Shown here: positions 8,205 to 16,744 of the stretch, piece after piece
Numbering within the stretch: position 1 is the first letter of the stretch
Layout of the letters: each line of letters starts with the position of its first letter
Assembly: GCF_003989515.1 (NCBI RefSeq)
Contig: NZ_RBLU01000003.1
Coordinates: forward strand, 1 to 64,000
Direction of reading: 5' to 3'
Length of the DNA stretch: 64,000 nt
DNA from: Curtobacterium sp. HSID17257
GTDB lineage: Bacteria > Actinomycetota > Actinomycetes > Actinomycetales > Microbacteriaceae
Made by a program: the position numbers and the translations under genes
Notes under the pieces: model-generated
The model's database searches: none
The model's input: only the letters and a program-made list of their open reading frames with translations
What the model was told of the DNA's origin: nothing

Positions 8205-9107
8205 GTGCGACCACGACCGCTGCCGAAGAGCCTGTCCGTGCGGAGCTTCGACGTCCGCTCTGCAGACCGCGCAGGTGTGCACCGCGAGCGACTCCGTCGG
8301 TCGGACCTGGTGCGACCGACGCGGTCGATCCGGTGGCACCGGCATCGGCCCCCGACCGGGATCGACCGCATCCGTGCCTTCCGGCCCGTGCTCGGCTCGG
8401 GCCAGTTCGTCAGCCACCTGTCCGCGGCGGTCCTGTGGGGCCTCCCGCTGCCGCGCGAGCACCCCGGCGACGATCCTGTCCACGTGACGAGCATCCGGCC
8501 GGCCGCCCAGATGCGGCGCCAGGGTGTCGTCGGGCATCGGACCACGGACGATCGTGCCGCGGTACTGACCCGGTGGGGGATGCCGACGAGCGCTCCGGCG
8601 GCCGCGTGGGTGGAGAGCGGGTCGCTGCTCGGTCTCGACGACCTCGTCGTCCTGGGTGATGCGGTGCTGTCGAGCCGAGCGTGCGCGACGACGACGGACG
8701 CGCTGGCAGCCGCGTTGGCAGCACGGGGCCGCTGCCCTGGCGCGCGGAAGCTCCGGGCGGCGCTCGGCCTGGTCCGCAAGGGGAGCGGATCGCCGCAGGA
8801 GACCCGGGCGCGGTTGGGCATCCTCCGTGCCGGGATCGCCGAGCCCGAGCTGCAGGTCGAGATCCACGACGAACACGGGCGGTTCGTCGGTCGCGCGGAC
8901 TTCGCGTACCGACGCGAGCGCATCATCATCGAGTACGAGGGCGACCACCACCGGACCGACTCCGCGCAGTGGCAGTCCGACCTGCGGCGCTACCGGGCCT
9001 TCGAGCGTCTCGGGTGGGCGGTGCTGCGGTGGAGTCGGAGTGACCTGACGACCCACCGGACGGCGGCGCTCGAAGAGCTGGCAGGGCTGCTGCGGCGCCG
9101 GACGTAG
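8205..9107 (+). CDS. DUF559/Vsr-fold nuclease-like protein
   Basis: A 300-residue protein whose last 90 residues look like the DUF559 domain of the Vsr-like endonuclease fold: GRADFAY with Asp232, then IIIEYEGDHHR with Glu243, Glu245 and two His, then RRYRAFERLGWAVLRW. The N-terminal 200 residues resemble the AbiEi-like/helix-turn-helix leader found on such proteins in actinobacteria (RLRRSDLVRP, then a predicted alpha/beta region SHLSAAVLWGLPLP). Proteins of this type are common and uncharacterised; a DNA nicking or repair role is inferred from the fold. I prefer GTG 8205; the frame is open to TTG 8046, but that extra stretch contains the inverted repeat. Two related inverted repeats bracket the gene. 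Confidence 0.72.
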   Translation: MRPRPLPKSLSVRSFDVRSADRAGVHRERLRRSDLVRPTRSIRWHRHRPPTGIDRIRAFRPVLGSGQFVSHLSAAVLWGLPLPREHPGDDPVHVTSIRPAAQMRRQGVVGHRTTDDRAAVLTRWGMPTSAPAAAWVESGSLLGLDDLVVLGDAVLSSRACATTTDALAAALAARGRCPGARKLRAALGLVRKGSGSPQETRARLGILRAGIAEPELQVEIHDEHGRFVGRADFAYRRERIIIEYEGDHHRTDSAQWQSDLRRYRAFERLGWAVLRWSRSDLTTHRTAALEELAGLLRRRT

Positions 9108-9314
9108 CGTCCGCCGCAGGGCGACGCTGCTGCTGACCGGCGCTGCTGGCCGGACCGGAACCGCGCTCGGTCGGGCGTTGCGCGCGCCCGGACCGGTCGA
9201 CGGTGCCGGGGTATGCCCCTCGATGGAGCAGAAGACGTCGGGTACGTCACCGCTACCCGACGTCTTCTGCTCCATGAATGCGCGCCGCGGCCCCCGCCTC
9301 GGCGCCCCCGCCCG
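9108..9314. other. Convergent intergenic region with perfect hairpin
   Basis: Region between the 3' ends of the DUF559 and YhgE genes. Its only notable content is the 22-bp perfect inverted repeat at 9223-9275. Confidence 0.6.
9223..9275. repeat. Perfect inverted repeat, copy 2 of a pair
   Basis: Arms 9223-9244 and 9254-9275 are 22 nt, perfectly complementary, around a 9-nt loop. The first 9 nt (ATGGAGCAG) equal those of the repeat at 8049. It could end transcription from both sides, but it has no U-tract and its arm is shared with a repeat in a promoter region, so a repeat-element reading is at least as good. Confidence 0.9.
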
Positions 9315-11384
9315 CTACCCGATCAGGCTCGGCCGCAGGTCGCGCAGCGTCCGCGAGCGGGTCTGCCGCGCGGTGACGACGTACGACACGAGCAGCGCGC
9401 CGAGCAGCCAGCACGCGAGCACTCCCGCGTCCGACCACACCGCCGCGAAGGACCCGCCGTACATCGTCTGCCGGATCGCGTCGACGGAGTAGGTCATCGG
9501 CAGCGCGAAGTGCAGCGCTGCCAACGGCCCCGGCAGGGTCTGCCACGGGAAGGTCCCGCCGGCCGTGACGAGCTGCACGAGCATGAGCACCAGGCCGAGG
9601 AACTGTCCGACCGAGCCGAGCAGCACGTTCAGCGCCATGATGATCGCCGCGAAGGTCGCCGACGCGAGCACCATGATCGCCACCGTCGGCCCGGCGTGCA
9701 CCACGTCGAGGTCGAGCGCGAACCGCACGATCAGGAACAGCGCCGCCATCTGCACGAGCCCGAGGAGCGCCGGGGTGAGCCATCCGCCGAGCACCACCCG
9801 CAGCGGCTTCTTGACGGCGGTGATCGCCCGCTTGGAGATCGGCTTGAGGATGAGGAACAGCGCGTACATGCCGATCCAGGCGGCGAGCGAGATGAAGAAC
9901 GGCGCGAGGCCCGCGCCGTAGTTCGACGCCGCGGCGACGTTGTCGTCGCCGACCTTCACGGGGTCCGAGATGACGGACGCTTGCGAGGAACGCTGCGACG
10001 CTGTGGAGGCCGGGATCTTCGTGCGGCCCTGGTCGAGCTTCGTGGCGAGCTCCTTCGAGCCGTCCTCGAGCTGGTCCACTCCCGACGAGAGCTGAGAAGC
10101 GCCCGACGCCGCCGACGCCGCTCCGCTCGCGAGCGAGGACGCGCCGGAGGACAGCGTCGGTGCCGCGGCGGCGAGCTTCGACGTGCCCGCGGCGACCTGC
10201 GACGAGCCCGACGCCAGCTGCGATGCGCCGGTCGAGGCCGACGCGATGCCGTCCGCCAGCTGCGGCGACGCCGAGGCGAGCGCCGACGTGCCGGCCGCGA
10301 CCTGCGCCGACCCGTCGCGGAGCTGGTCGACGGCGGACTTCGTCGCCGCGTAGGTCTGCTTGGCCGAGGCGCCGGCGCTGTTGACGTCGCCGACCGCCTT
10401 CGCGATCGCCTCCTGCTGCGAGGGGGTCAGCGTGGCGCCCTCGGGCAGGTTCGCGGTGATCTGCGCGAGCAGCGCGTCGGCGTCGATCGGCTGCACCGCG
10501 TCGACGCCGGGGCTGACCGAGTCGACCTTGTCGGCCAGCGCGGCGTTCCCCGCGGCGACCCGCTGCGCGCCGTCGTTCAGCTGCGCGGTCTGCGCCGGCA
10601 GCGACGCGGTCTGCTGCTGGGCCGACTGCAGCCCGGACGCCAGGGTGGAGGCACCCGACGCGACCTGCTGGGCGCCGTCGTTCAGCTGCGCCGTCTGCGC
10701 CGGCAACGAGGCGGTGCCGGAGGCGAGCTGCGACGCACCGGCCGACAGCTGCTGGGTCCCGGTCGCGAGTGATGCCGCACCGTCGGCCGCCGTGGTCGCA
10801 CCCGAGGCGAGCTGGCCGGCGCCGTCGACGGCGTCGCCGAGGCTGTCGCGCACGTCGGCGAGTCCGACGAGCAGCGTCTTCGCGGCTTGCTTGCCGACCC
10901 GCTCGGCGACGGCCGTGCGCATGGTCTTGCCCGCCTGCTCCGCGATCGTCGAGGCCAGGTACGAGTTCGTGTCCGCGGTCGTCATGACGAGTTCGGCCCG
11001 CTTCGGGTCGTCGCCCTGCGCCGACACCAGGGACTCGGAGAAGTCGTGCGGGATCGTCACGACGAAGTCGTACGTCCCGTTCCGCACACCCGAGCGCGCG
11101 TCGGCCGCGGTCGTCTCCGTCCACTTGAAGTCGGCGCCGTCGATGGCCTCGTTCGTGACGTCCTTCCCGTAGTCGACCCGGTCGCCGTCGAGCGTCGCGC
11201 CGGCGTCCTGGTCGACGATGGCGGCCGGGATCTGGTCGAGCTTGGCGTAGGGGTCGCGGTTCGCCCAGAGGTAGGCACCGCCGTAGAGCAGCGGCACCAC
11301 CATGAGGGCGACGAACGCCAGCCGGGCGAGCGGCGTGGCGGTGAGGCGCGCCAGTTCGGCGCGGATGAGCGAGGGGATGGTCAC
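9315..11384 (-). CDS. YhgE/Pip family membrane protein
   Basis: A 689-residue protein of the YhgE/Pip (phage infection protein-like) type related to ABC-2 permeases. One N-terminal membrane helix (about residues 19-40) is followed by an extracytoplasmic region. Its middle, about 190-480, is a long run of near-heptad ASQLASG-like repeats, a predicted helical stalk or coiled coil. Five or six membrane helices close the protein (about 505-670). Relatives are linked to export and to the ESAT-6/type VII-like secretion envelope. Its GTG start overlaps the stop of the upstream ABC-like gene by 4 nt, so it is the last gene of a three-gene operon under the TetR regulator. Confidence 0.88.
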   Translation of the reverse strand: MTIPSLIRAELARLTATPLARLAFVALMVVPLLYGGAYLWANRDPYAKLDQIPAAIVDQDAGATLDGDRVDYGKDVTNEAIDGADFKWTETTAADARSGVRNGTYDFVVTIPHDFSESLVSAQGDDPKRAELVMTTADTNSYLASTIAEQAGKTMRTAVAERVGKQAAKTLLVGLADVRDSLGDAVDGAGQLASGATTAADGAASLATGTQQLSAGASQLASGTASLPAQTAQLNDGAQQVASGASTLASGLQSAQQQTASLPAQTAQLNDGAQRVAAGNAALADKVDSVSPGVDAVQPIDADALLAQITANLPEGATLTPSQQEAIAKAVGDVNSAGASAKQTYAATKSAVDQLRDGSAQVAAGTSALASASPQLADGIASASTGASQLASGSSQVAAGTSKLAAAAPTLSSGASSLASGAASAASGASQLSSGVDQLEDGSKELATKLDQGRTKIPASTASQRSSQASVISDPVKVGDDNVAAASNYGAGLAPFFISLAAWIGMYALFLILKPISKRAITAVKKPLRVVLGGWLTPALLGLVQMAALFLIVRFALDLDVVHAGPTVAIMVLASATFAAIIMALNVLLGSVGQFLGLVLMLVQLVTAGGTFPWQTLPGPLAALHFALPMTYSVDAIRQTMYGGSFAAVWSDAGVLACWLLGALLVSYVVTARQTRSRTLRDLRPSLIG

Positions 11385-12097
11385 GCGGGTGCCTCCGTCG
11401 GGACGGTTGCGGGAGTTTCGGGGTCGGGACGGTCGGACTGGAGGCTCTGGTCGCCCCCGTCTGTCCGGGTCGCGTCGTCGGGACCCTCGGTCTGGATCGT
11501 GTCGAGCAGGTGCTCGACGGTGGCTGCGGCGGCCTTCGACGTCACGAGGACGACGGTCACGCCCCGGCGGGCGACGTCGCGCACCACCGCGAACCAGTCG
11601 GCCACGGCGCCCCCGTGTCGCTCGGGCGCGGTGAGCACGATGCCCGTGACCCCGTCCCGCAGCAGCGCGAGCTCCACGAGCAGCCGCACTCGCACGTCGG
11701 TCGGGACCCGCTGCACGTGCGTGTCGGCGTGGTCCCGCATCCCGAGCTCGTCGAGCACGGTGTCGACGTGCTCGCGAGAGGGACGCTGCCCGGCGAACGC
11801 GAGCTCCTCGCGCACGATCTTCCGGAGCGACATGACCGGGAACGGCTCGGCGACCCCGGGGGTGTCCACGAGCGCGAACGCCGAGCGGATCGCAGCGGCG
11901 TCCTCGTGCCCGTCGAGCAGCACTCGTCCGGTGTCGGGACGCATCCGCCCACCGGCGACGAGCGAGGCGAGCACGGGTGCCTGCTCGGTCTCGACGGCGA
12001 CGACGCCGGGCCGCCCGGGAGCGGCGACGGCGGAGACGACGGGCAGCGCGGCGCCGGGCTCGTCGCCGATGCCGACGTGGTCGAGTTCGAGCGTCAT
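11381..12097 (-). CDS. ABC-ATPase-like protein lacking Walker A
   Basis: A 238-residue protein with the outline of an ABC nucleotide-binding domain: LELDHVGIG at the start, SLVAGGRMRPDTGRVLLDG where LAGLLRPDxGxVxLDG is expected, then a Q-loop-like stretch. The catalytic motifs are gone. Walker A reads VETEQAPVLAS instead of GPNGAGKST; the signature LSGGQ reads VPTDVR; the Walker B end reads IVLTAPE instead of LLLDEPT. It should therefore not hydrolyse ATP in the usual way. A Pro/Thr/Asp-rich tail of about 35 residues follows. It overlaps the TetR gene upstream and the YhgE gene downstream by 4 nt each and probably partners the latter. Confidence 0.72.
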   Translation of the reverse strand: MTLELDHVGIGDEPGAALPVVSAVAAPGRPGVVAVETEQAPVLASLVAGGRMRPDTGRVLLDGHEDAAAIRSAFALVDTPGVAEPFPVMSLRKIVREELAFAGQRPSREHVDTVLDELGMRDHADTHVQRVPTDVRVRLLVELALLRDGVTGIVLTAPERHGGAVADWFAVVRDVARRGVTVVLVTSKAAAATVEHLLDTIQTEGPDDATRTDGGDQSLQSDRPDPETPATVPTEAPA

Positions 12098-12786
12098 GCG
12101 CGGGTCTCCTGCTCGGTCTGCGGTGCGGGGGCGGGGGCGACCGGGGCTGCCGGTTCGGACAGCAGCGCCGTGCGCCAGTCGATGCCGGCGGTGCCGAGCG
12201 CGGAGAGCACGACCGTGTGCCGACCCGCCTCGTCGCTCGTGCCGGAGCGGGTGGCCTCGTCGAGCACGGCGATGCACGCGGCCTCGACGAGCCGAGCCAG
12301 CGACGCGGCGTCGACGTCGTCGCGCATCGAGCCGTCCTCGATGCCGAGCGCGCATGCCTGCCGGACCTGGGCGCGCAGCGGTGCGAAGACCTCGGCCACC
12401 GCCTCGGCGAAGGGGCTGCGGACGGCGACGCGCGCCATCGGGCGGACGTGCGACACCTCGGACCACAGCGCGACCGCGAGGGCGGCGAGTCGTGCGGCCG
12501 GCGGCAGGGCAGCGAGTGCTGACGAGTCGGGCATGGCTGCGGCGATCCGTGCGGCGCCGGCGGTCACGACCTCGCGCACGAGGTCGTCGCGGGAGGGGAA
12601 GTGTCCGTAGACCGCACGCCGCGAGAGTCCGGCGGCGGTCGCGATGGTCTCGAGCCCGGCGTCCGGGTCCTGCTGCAGGACGTGCTTCGCCGCCTCGATC
12701 AGGGCAGCGCGGTTCTCGGCGGCGTCCCGTCGGGGAGCGCGCCCGGGCTGCTCGGTGGCGGTCCCGCCACTGGTCGTACTGGTCAC
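12094..12786 (-). CDS. TetR-family regulator of the YhgE operon
   Basis: TetR-type repressor of 230 residues. The DNA-binding helices run through TIATAAGLSRRAVYGHFPSR at about 47-66, followed by DDLVREV; the C-terminal ligand domain has no recognisable subtype. The start at GTG 12786 rests on a complete promoter directly upstream (TTGCAC, 17 bp, TACGCT, 7 nt). A 28-bp inverted repeat covers the spacer and -35, which strongly suggests autorepression. It heads the operon TetR, ABC-like protein, YhgE, all with 4-nt overlaps, so the exporter is the likely regulated function. Confidence 0.88.
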   Translation of the reverse strand: MTSTTSGGTATEQPGRAPRRDAAENRAALIEAAKHVLQQDPDAGLETIATAAGLSRRAVYGHFPSRDDLVREVVTAGAARIAAAMPDSSALAALPPAARLAALAVALWSEVSHVRPMARVAVRSPFAEAVAEVFAPLRAQVRQACALGIEDGSMRDDVDAASLARLVEAACIAVLDEATRSGTSDEAGRHTVVLSALGTAGIDWRTALLSEPAAPVAPAPAPQTEQETRA

Positions 12787-12793
12787 GGCATTC

Positions 12794-12827
12794 AGCGTAA
12801 TAACCTGCACACCCCTGTGCAAGTTAT
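12794..12827 (-). promoter_or_regulatory. Leaderless promoter with TetR operator
   Basis: On the minus strand: -35 TTGCAC (12817-12822), 17-bp spacer, -10 TACGCT (12794-12799), 7 nt to the GTG. An inverted repeat of 12-nt arms, ATAACCTGCACA and TGTGCAAGTTAT around CCCC (12800-12827, one mismatch), overlies spacer and -35. Its size and place fit a TetR operator. Confidence 0.75.
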
Positions 12828-12849
12828 CGGGTTCCGTACCCCCGAACGA

Positions 12850-12908
12850 GGGACAGTCCCCCAAAGTGCGGACTGTTCCACCTGTGAACGAGCGCATAAC
12901 TTCACAGG
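12850..12908 (+). promoter_or_regulatory. Two inverted repeats upstream of the subtilase gene
   Basis: First repeat: GGGACAGTCC (12850-12859) and GGACTGTTCC (12870-12879), one mismatch. Second: CCTGTGAA (12881-12888) and TTCACAGG (12901-12908), perfect, spaced by 12 nt that include CATAAC, a possible -10. They may be operator sites for an unidentified regulator; no matching regulator can be named. Confidence 0.45.
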
Positions 12909-12945
12909 AATTCCCACCACGGACAGAGCCCGAGGAGTGCGCCCT

Positions 12946-15900
12946 GTGACACGTGCAACACCCAACCGTGCAGTACCCGAGCAACCACCCATCACGGAGC
13001 GCACCACGCGGTCACGCGTCGCACGCCTCCTGACCGCCGGGATCGCCGCCGTCGCCCTGTCCTGCGGCGGCCTCGCCGTCGGCGGAGCGGCGAACGCGGC
13101 GCCGACCGGTGTCTCCCCGGCCGACCTCAAGCTCGCCGCGCCCCTGCGCGACGCCAAGCCCCAGAAGACGGTCGCCGCGTTCGTGCGCACGACCGGCCAG
13201 GGTGCGCTCGAGGTCGACGCGAAGGCGAAGGGCGGCGACCTGACGAAGTCGAAGGCGCCGTCGTCCGCCGCGCAGGAGCGCGTCCAGGCGATCACGTCGA
13301 CCGTCGACGCCGTCCGTGCTGCGGTCAAGCGCTCCGACGCCAAGGCGACGGAGCTGTACTCGACCGAGTACACCGTCCCCGGTGTCGCGGTCGTCGCCGA
13401 CGTCGACGCGCTGCGCGACATCGCGAGCCGCTCGGACGTCGAGAGCATCATCCCGCTCACCCCGAAGAAGATCGTCGACCCGACCCCGGGCGACGCGTCG
13501 AAGGCCCCGAGCGGTGTCGACCCCGACCTGGTGCAGCCGGGCGCGGACGGCGTCAGCCCGAAGAACGCGGCGAGCGACGTCTACACGCGTTCCCTCGACG
13601 CGTGGCAGCAGACCGGCCGCACCGGCAAGGGCGTCAACGTCGCCGTCCTCGACACCGGCCTCGACTACACGCAGGCCGACTTCGGCGGCCCGGGCACCAC
13701 GGCCGCGTACGAGCAGGCCCTGGCGAGCACGAGCGCACCGGACCCCAGCTGGTACGACGCAGGGAAGTACCTCGGCGGCTACGACTTCGCCGGCCCCACC
13801 TACAACGCGGACTCCTCGAGCGCGGGATACGACCCGACCCCCAAGCCGGACGCCAACCCGATCGACGGCAAGGGCGGCGACCACGGCACGCACGTGTCCG
13901 GCACCGCCGCGGGCTACGGCCTGACCGCGGACAAGAAGACGTTCCGCGGCGACTACACGAAGCTCACGAACCAGTCCGTCCAGGACATGTGGATCGGTCC
14001 GGGCACCGCGCCCGAGGCCGGCCTCTACGCCCTCAAGGTGTTCGGTGACGGCGGCGGCTCGACCGACCTGACCGGTGCGGCGCTCGACTGGGTCGGCCAG
14101 GCGCTGACCGAGGGCAAGGACATCAACGTCCTCAACCTGTCGCTCGGCTCCGACTACGGCGCCCCGGACGACCCCGACAACGCGAAGATCGACGCGCTCA
14201 CCGCCCGCGGTGTCCTGCCCGTGATCGCCTCGGGCAACGCCGACGACTTCACCGACATCGGTGGCTCGCCGGGCAACGCCGAGGGCGCCCTGACCGTCGC
14301 CGCGAGCGCCACCGGCCAGTCGCTGTTCGACGGCGTCAAGGCCACCGCGCCGTCCGACGTCGCGGGCACCTACCGCGCGCAGTACTCGCAGAACTACCAG
14401 GGCACCCTGCCGGTCGAGGGCGACGTCGTCGTGCCGACCACGAACATCGACGGCTGCCAGGCGTTCAGCGCCGACGAGGCCGCGAAGGTCACGGGCAAGG
14501 TCGTCTGGCTGAAGTGGACCGACGGGGCGCTCGAGTGCGGCTCCGGTGTGCGCTTCAACAACGTCCAGGCAGCCGGCGGTGTCGGCGTCCTGCTCGCCGG
14601 GACGGTGACGAGCTTCGACTCGGGCGTCGCGGGGAACGCGACCATCCCGGGTGCCGAGCTGACCTCGGACAGTGCTGCGAGCCTCCAGGCCGCCGCGCAG
14701 GCCGGGACCCTGCACGTGCAGTTCGCACAGGAGCTCAAGGGCTTCCAGCTGGCGACCGACCAGGCGAACGTGAACACGCTCGCTCCGTTCACGAGCCGTG
14801 GCGTCCACGGCTCGTTCGGCGACATCGTCAAGCCGGACGTCGCCGGCCCCGGGGTCAACGTGATCTCCGCGGCCAACGGCACCGGTGACGGCCGCATGTC
14901 GATGAGCGGTACCTCGATGGCGACCCCGCACGTGGCCGGCATCGTCGCGCTGACCTTCCAGTCGCACCCGTCGTGGACGGCGCCGCAGGTGAAGGCCGCC
15001 GTGATGAACACCGCGACGCACGACGTGCGCCAGGGTGACCGGAACGCCACGCTGCTCCGCCAGGGCACCGGCCGCGTCGACGCGCTGCAGGCGGTCACCG
15101 CCGGCACCACGGTGCGCAGCATCGAGAACGACCAGCTCGTCACCGCCTCGTACGGTGTCGTCGAGGTCAGCGGGAAGACCACCGAGTCGCGCACCCTGCA
15201 GATCCAGAACACCGACGGCCGTTCGCACACGTACGACGTGGCGTACCAGGCCCAGGTGGACCAGCCGGGTGTCGCCTTCGCGCTGAGCACGAAGCGGGTC
15301 ACCGCTCCGGCGCACGGCACCGCGACCGTCAAGCTGACGTTCACGATCGCCGACCCGACGCAGCTGCGTCGAGTCATCGACCCCACGCAGGAGTCGGTGC
15401 AGTCCGGCTACCAGCGTGAGTTCGTCGCCGCGGCGTCCGGCGTCGTGTCCTTCACGCCGACCGACAAGTCGCTGAACCCGATGCGCCTCGGTGCGTACGT
15501 CGCGCCGAAGCCGGTCAGCGCCGTGCACGGGAAGGACATCGCGTTCTCGGGCTCGACCACGACCGCGGAGCTCGCGCTCACCGGCCGCTCGGTCGACCAG
15601 GGCGACGCCGTCACCGGGTACCACTCGGTCGTCGCACCGTTCGTCCTGGGCGGGACCGACCCGCAGGAGCCGCTGCCCGCCGGTTCGGCGCAGCAGTCCC
15701 TGCAGGCCGCCGACATCCGGGCCTACGGCGCGAACTACGACAAGGCGTCCGACACGCTCGCCTTCGGCGTCCAGACCGCCGGTGCCGACGCGAACCCCGG
15801 CGCGGTGACCAACGTCGAGGTCCTCATCGACACGAACCGCGACGGTGAGCCGGACTTCCTGGTGTACGACGCCAAGTCGACCACCATCGACGCGACGCTC

Positions 15901-16605
15901 GCCACCACGGTGGACCTGGCGACCGGCAAGACGGTCGACGCGCAGCCGCTCAACGGCGGTACCGCGGGGCAGGACGTCAACACGTTCGACAGCGCCGTCA
16001 AGGTGCTGACGGTGTCGGCGTCGACCATCGGTGCGACCGGTGCGTTCGACTACTCGGTGCTGACCGAGTCGGCGTACGCCCCGGCCCTGGCCACCAGCGG
16101 TTCGAACGTCGTGGACGAGACGGAGTCGGCCACGTACGACCCGTCGAAGCCGGCGCTCGCCTTCGCGCAGGGCACCGCCACCGGTGTGCTCTACGCCGAC
16201 ACGGGCTCGCTGCAGGTCACGCGACAGGCCGACGCCACCAACGCCCGTGTCCTGCTGCTCCACCTCGGCAACGCGGTGGGCGACCAGGCGGACGTGCTCC
16301 AGGCCGCGCAGACCGCGCCGACGCTCACCCTCCGCGAGGGCAGCGCCGTCACGATCTCGGGCACCCCGAAGGTCGGGAAGTCGCTCAAGGCGAACCCCGG
16401 CTCGTGGGACGGCAAGAAGGTCTCGTACTCGTACCAGTGGCTCCGTGACGGTGTCGCGGTGCAGGGTGCGACCGACCGGCGCTACACGCTCGGCACGACG
16501 GACGCGGGCCACCGCTTCTCCGTCACGGTGACGGCGAAGGCGACGGGCTACCAGGACGGGACGGCGACCTCCGCCGAGACCGCGAAGGTGGCACCCCGCA
16601 AGTAG
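12946..16605 (+). CDS. Secreted subtilisin-family serine protease (S8)
   Basis: A 1,219-residue secreted subtilase. A twin-basic N region and hydrophobic core (LLTAGIAAVALSCGG) end in ANA-AP, a signal peptide. An I9-like propeptide follows. The catalytic triad is complete: Asp236 in VAVLDTGLDY, His316 in DHGTHVSG, Ser657 in MSGTSMATPHVAG. A protease-associated domain lies between His and Ser (about residues 500-590, CQAFSADEA to GAELT). The C-terminal 500 residues hold Fn-like domains and, last, an 80-residue Ig-like domain (GTPKVGKSLKANPGSW...YQWLRDG). No LPXTG anchor. GTG 12946 has GAGGAG 8 nt upstream. It would degrade external proteins, with its own rho-independent terminator behind. Confidence 0.92.
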   Translation: MTRATPNRAVPEQPPITERTTRSRVARLLTAGIAAVALSCGGLAVGGAANAAPTGVSPADLKLAAPLRDAKPQKTVAAFVRTTGQGALEVDAKAKGGDLTKSKAPSSAAQERVQAITSTVDAVRAAVKRSDAKATELYSTEYTVPGVAVVADVDALRDIASRSDVESIIPLTPKKIVDPTPGDASKAPSGVDPDLVQPGADGVSPKNAASDVYTRSLDAWQQTGRTGKGVNVAVLDTGLDYTQADFGGPGTTAAYEQALASTSAPDPSWYDAGKYLGGYDFAGPTYNADSSSAGYDPTPKPDANPIDGKGGDHGTHVSGTAAGYGLTADKKTFRGDYTKLTNQSVQDMWIGPGTAPEAGLYALKVFGDGGGSTDLTGAALDWVGQALTEGKDINVLNLSLGSDYGAPDDPDNAKIDALTARGVLPVIASGNADDFTDIGGSPGNAEGALTVAASATGQSLFDGVKATAPSDVAGTYRAQYSQNYQGTLPVEGDVVVPTTNIDGCQAFSADEAAKVTGKVVWLKWTDGALECGSGVRFNNVQAAGGVGVLLAGTVTSFDSGVAGNATIPGAELTSDSAASLQAAAQAGTLHVQFAQELKGFQLATDQANVNTLAPFTSRGVHGSFGDIVKPDVAGPGVNVISAANGTGDGRMSMSGTSMATPHVAGIVALTFQSHPSWTAPQVKAAVMNTATHDVRQGDRNATLLRQGTGRVDALQAVTAGTTVRSIENDQLVTASYGVVEVSGKTTESRTLQIQNTDGRSHTYDVAYQAQVDQPGVAFALSTKRVTAPAHGTATVKLTFTIADPTQLRRVIDPTQESVQSGYQREFVAAASGVVSFTPTDKSLNPMRLGAYVAPKPVSAVHGKDIAFSGSTTTAELALTGRSVDQGDAVTGYHSVVAPFVLGGTDPQEPLPAGSAQQSLQAADIRAYGANYDKASDTLAFGVQTAGADANPGAVTNVEVLIDTNRDGEPDFLVYDAKSTTIDATLATTVDLATGKTVDAQPLNGGTAGQDVNTFDSAVKVLTVSASTIGATGAFDYSVLTESAYAPALATSGSNVVDETESATYDPSKPALAFAQGTATGVLYADTGSLQVTRQADATNARVLLLHLGNAVGDQADVLQAAQTAPTLTLREGSAVTISGTPKVGKSLKANPGSWDGKKVSYSYQWLRDGVAVQGATDRRYTLGTTDAGHRFSVTVTAKATGYQDGTATSAETAKVAPRK

Positions 16606-16617
16606 TCATCGACACGG

Positions 16618-16652
16618 ACGCCCCGTCACACCATCCCGGTGTGGCGGGGCGT
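16618..16652 (+). terminator. Terminator of the subtilase gene
   Basis: Hairpin 13 nt after the stop: 15-bp stem ACGCCCCGTCACACC (16618-16632) and its complement (16638-16652, one G-U pair), loop ATCCC. A weak T-rich run follows. Confidence 0.75.
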
Positions 16653-16744
16653 TCGTCGTTCCTGACCGACGAGGAACGCGGGGTGGAGTGCGGCAAAGGG
16701 ACATGTAGTTAGGCGAACTAGGGAATGGGTGCGAGAGTGAGGCC

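Noticed and set aside
9223-9275. Perfect hairpin as a plain terminator
   Set aside because: No U-tract follows on either strand and a related arm is found in a promoter region, so I list it as a repeat.
12881-12908. CCTGTGAA/TTCACAGG as a CRP-type site
   Set aside because: The half sites TGTGA and TCACA are 14 nt apart instead of 6, so it is not a CRP box; kept only as a generic inverted repeat.
13012-16512. Very long antisense ORF opposite the subtilase gene
   Set aside because: High GC makes stops rare in antisense frames; it has no ribosome site and no recognisable domain.
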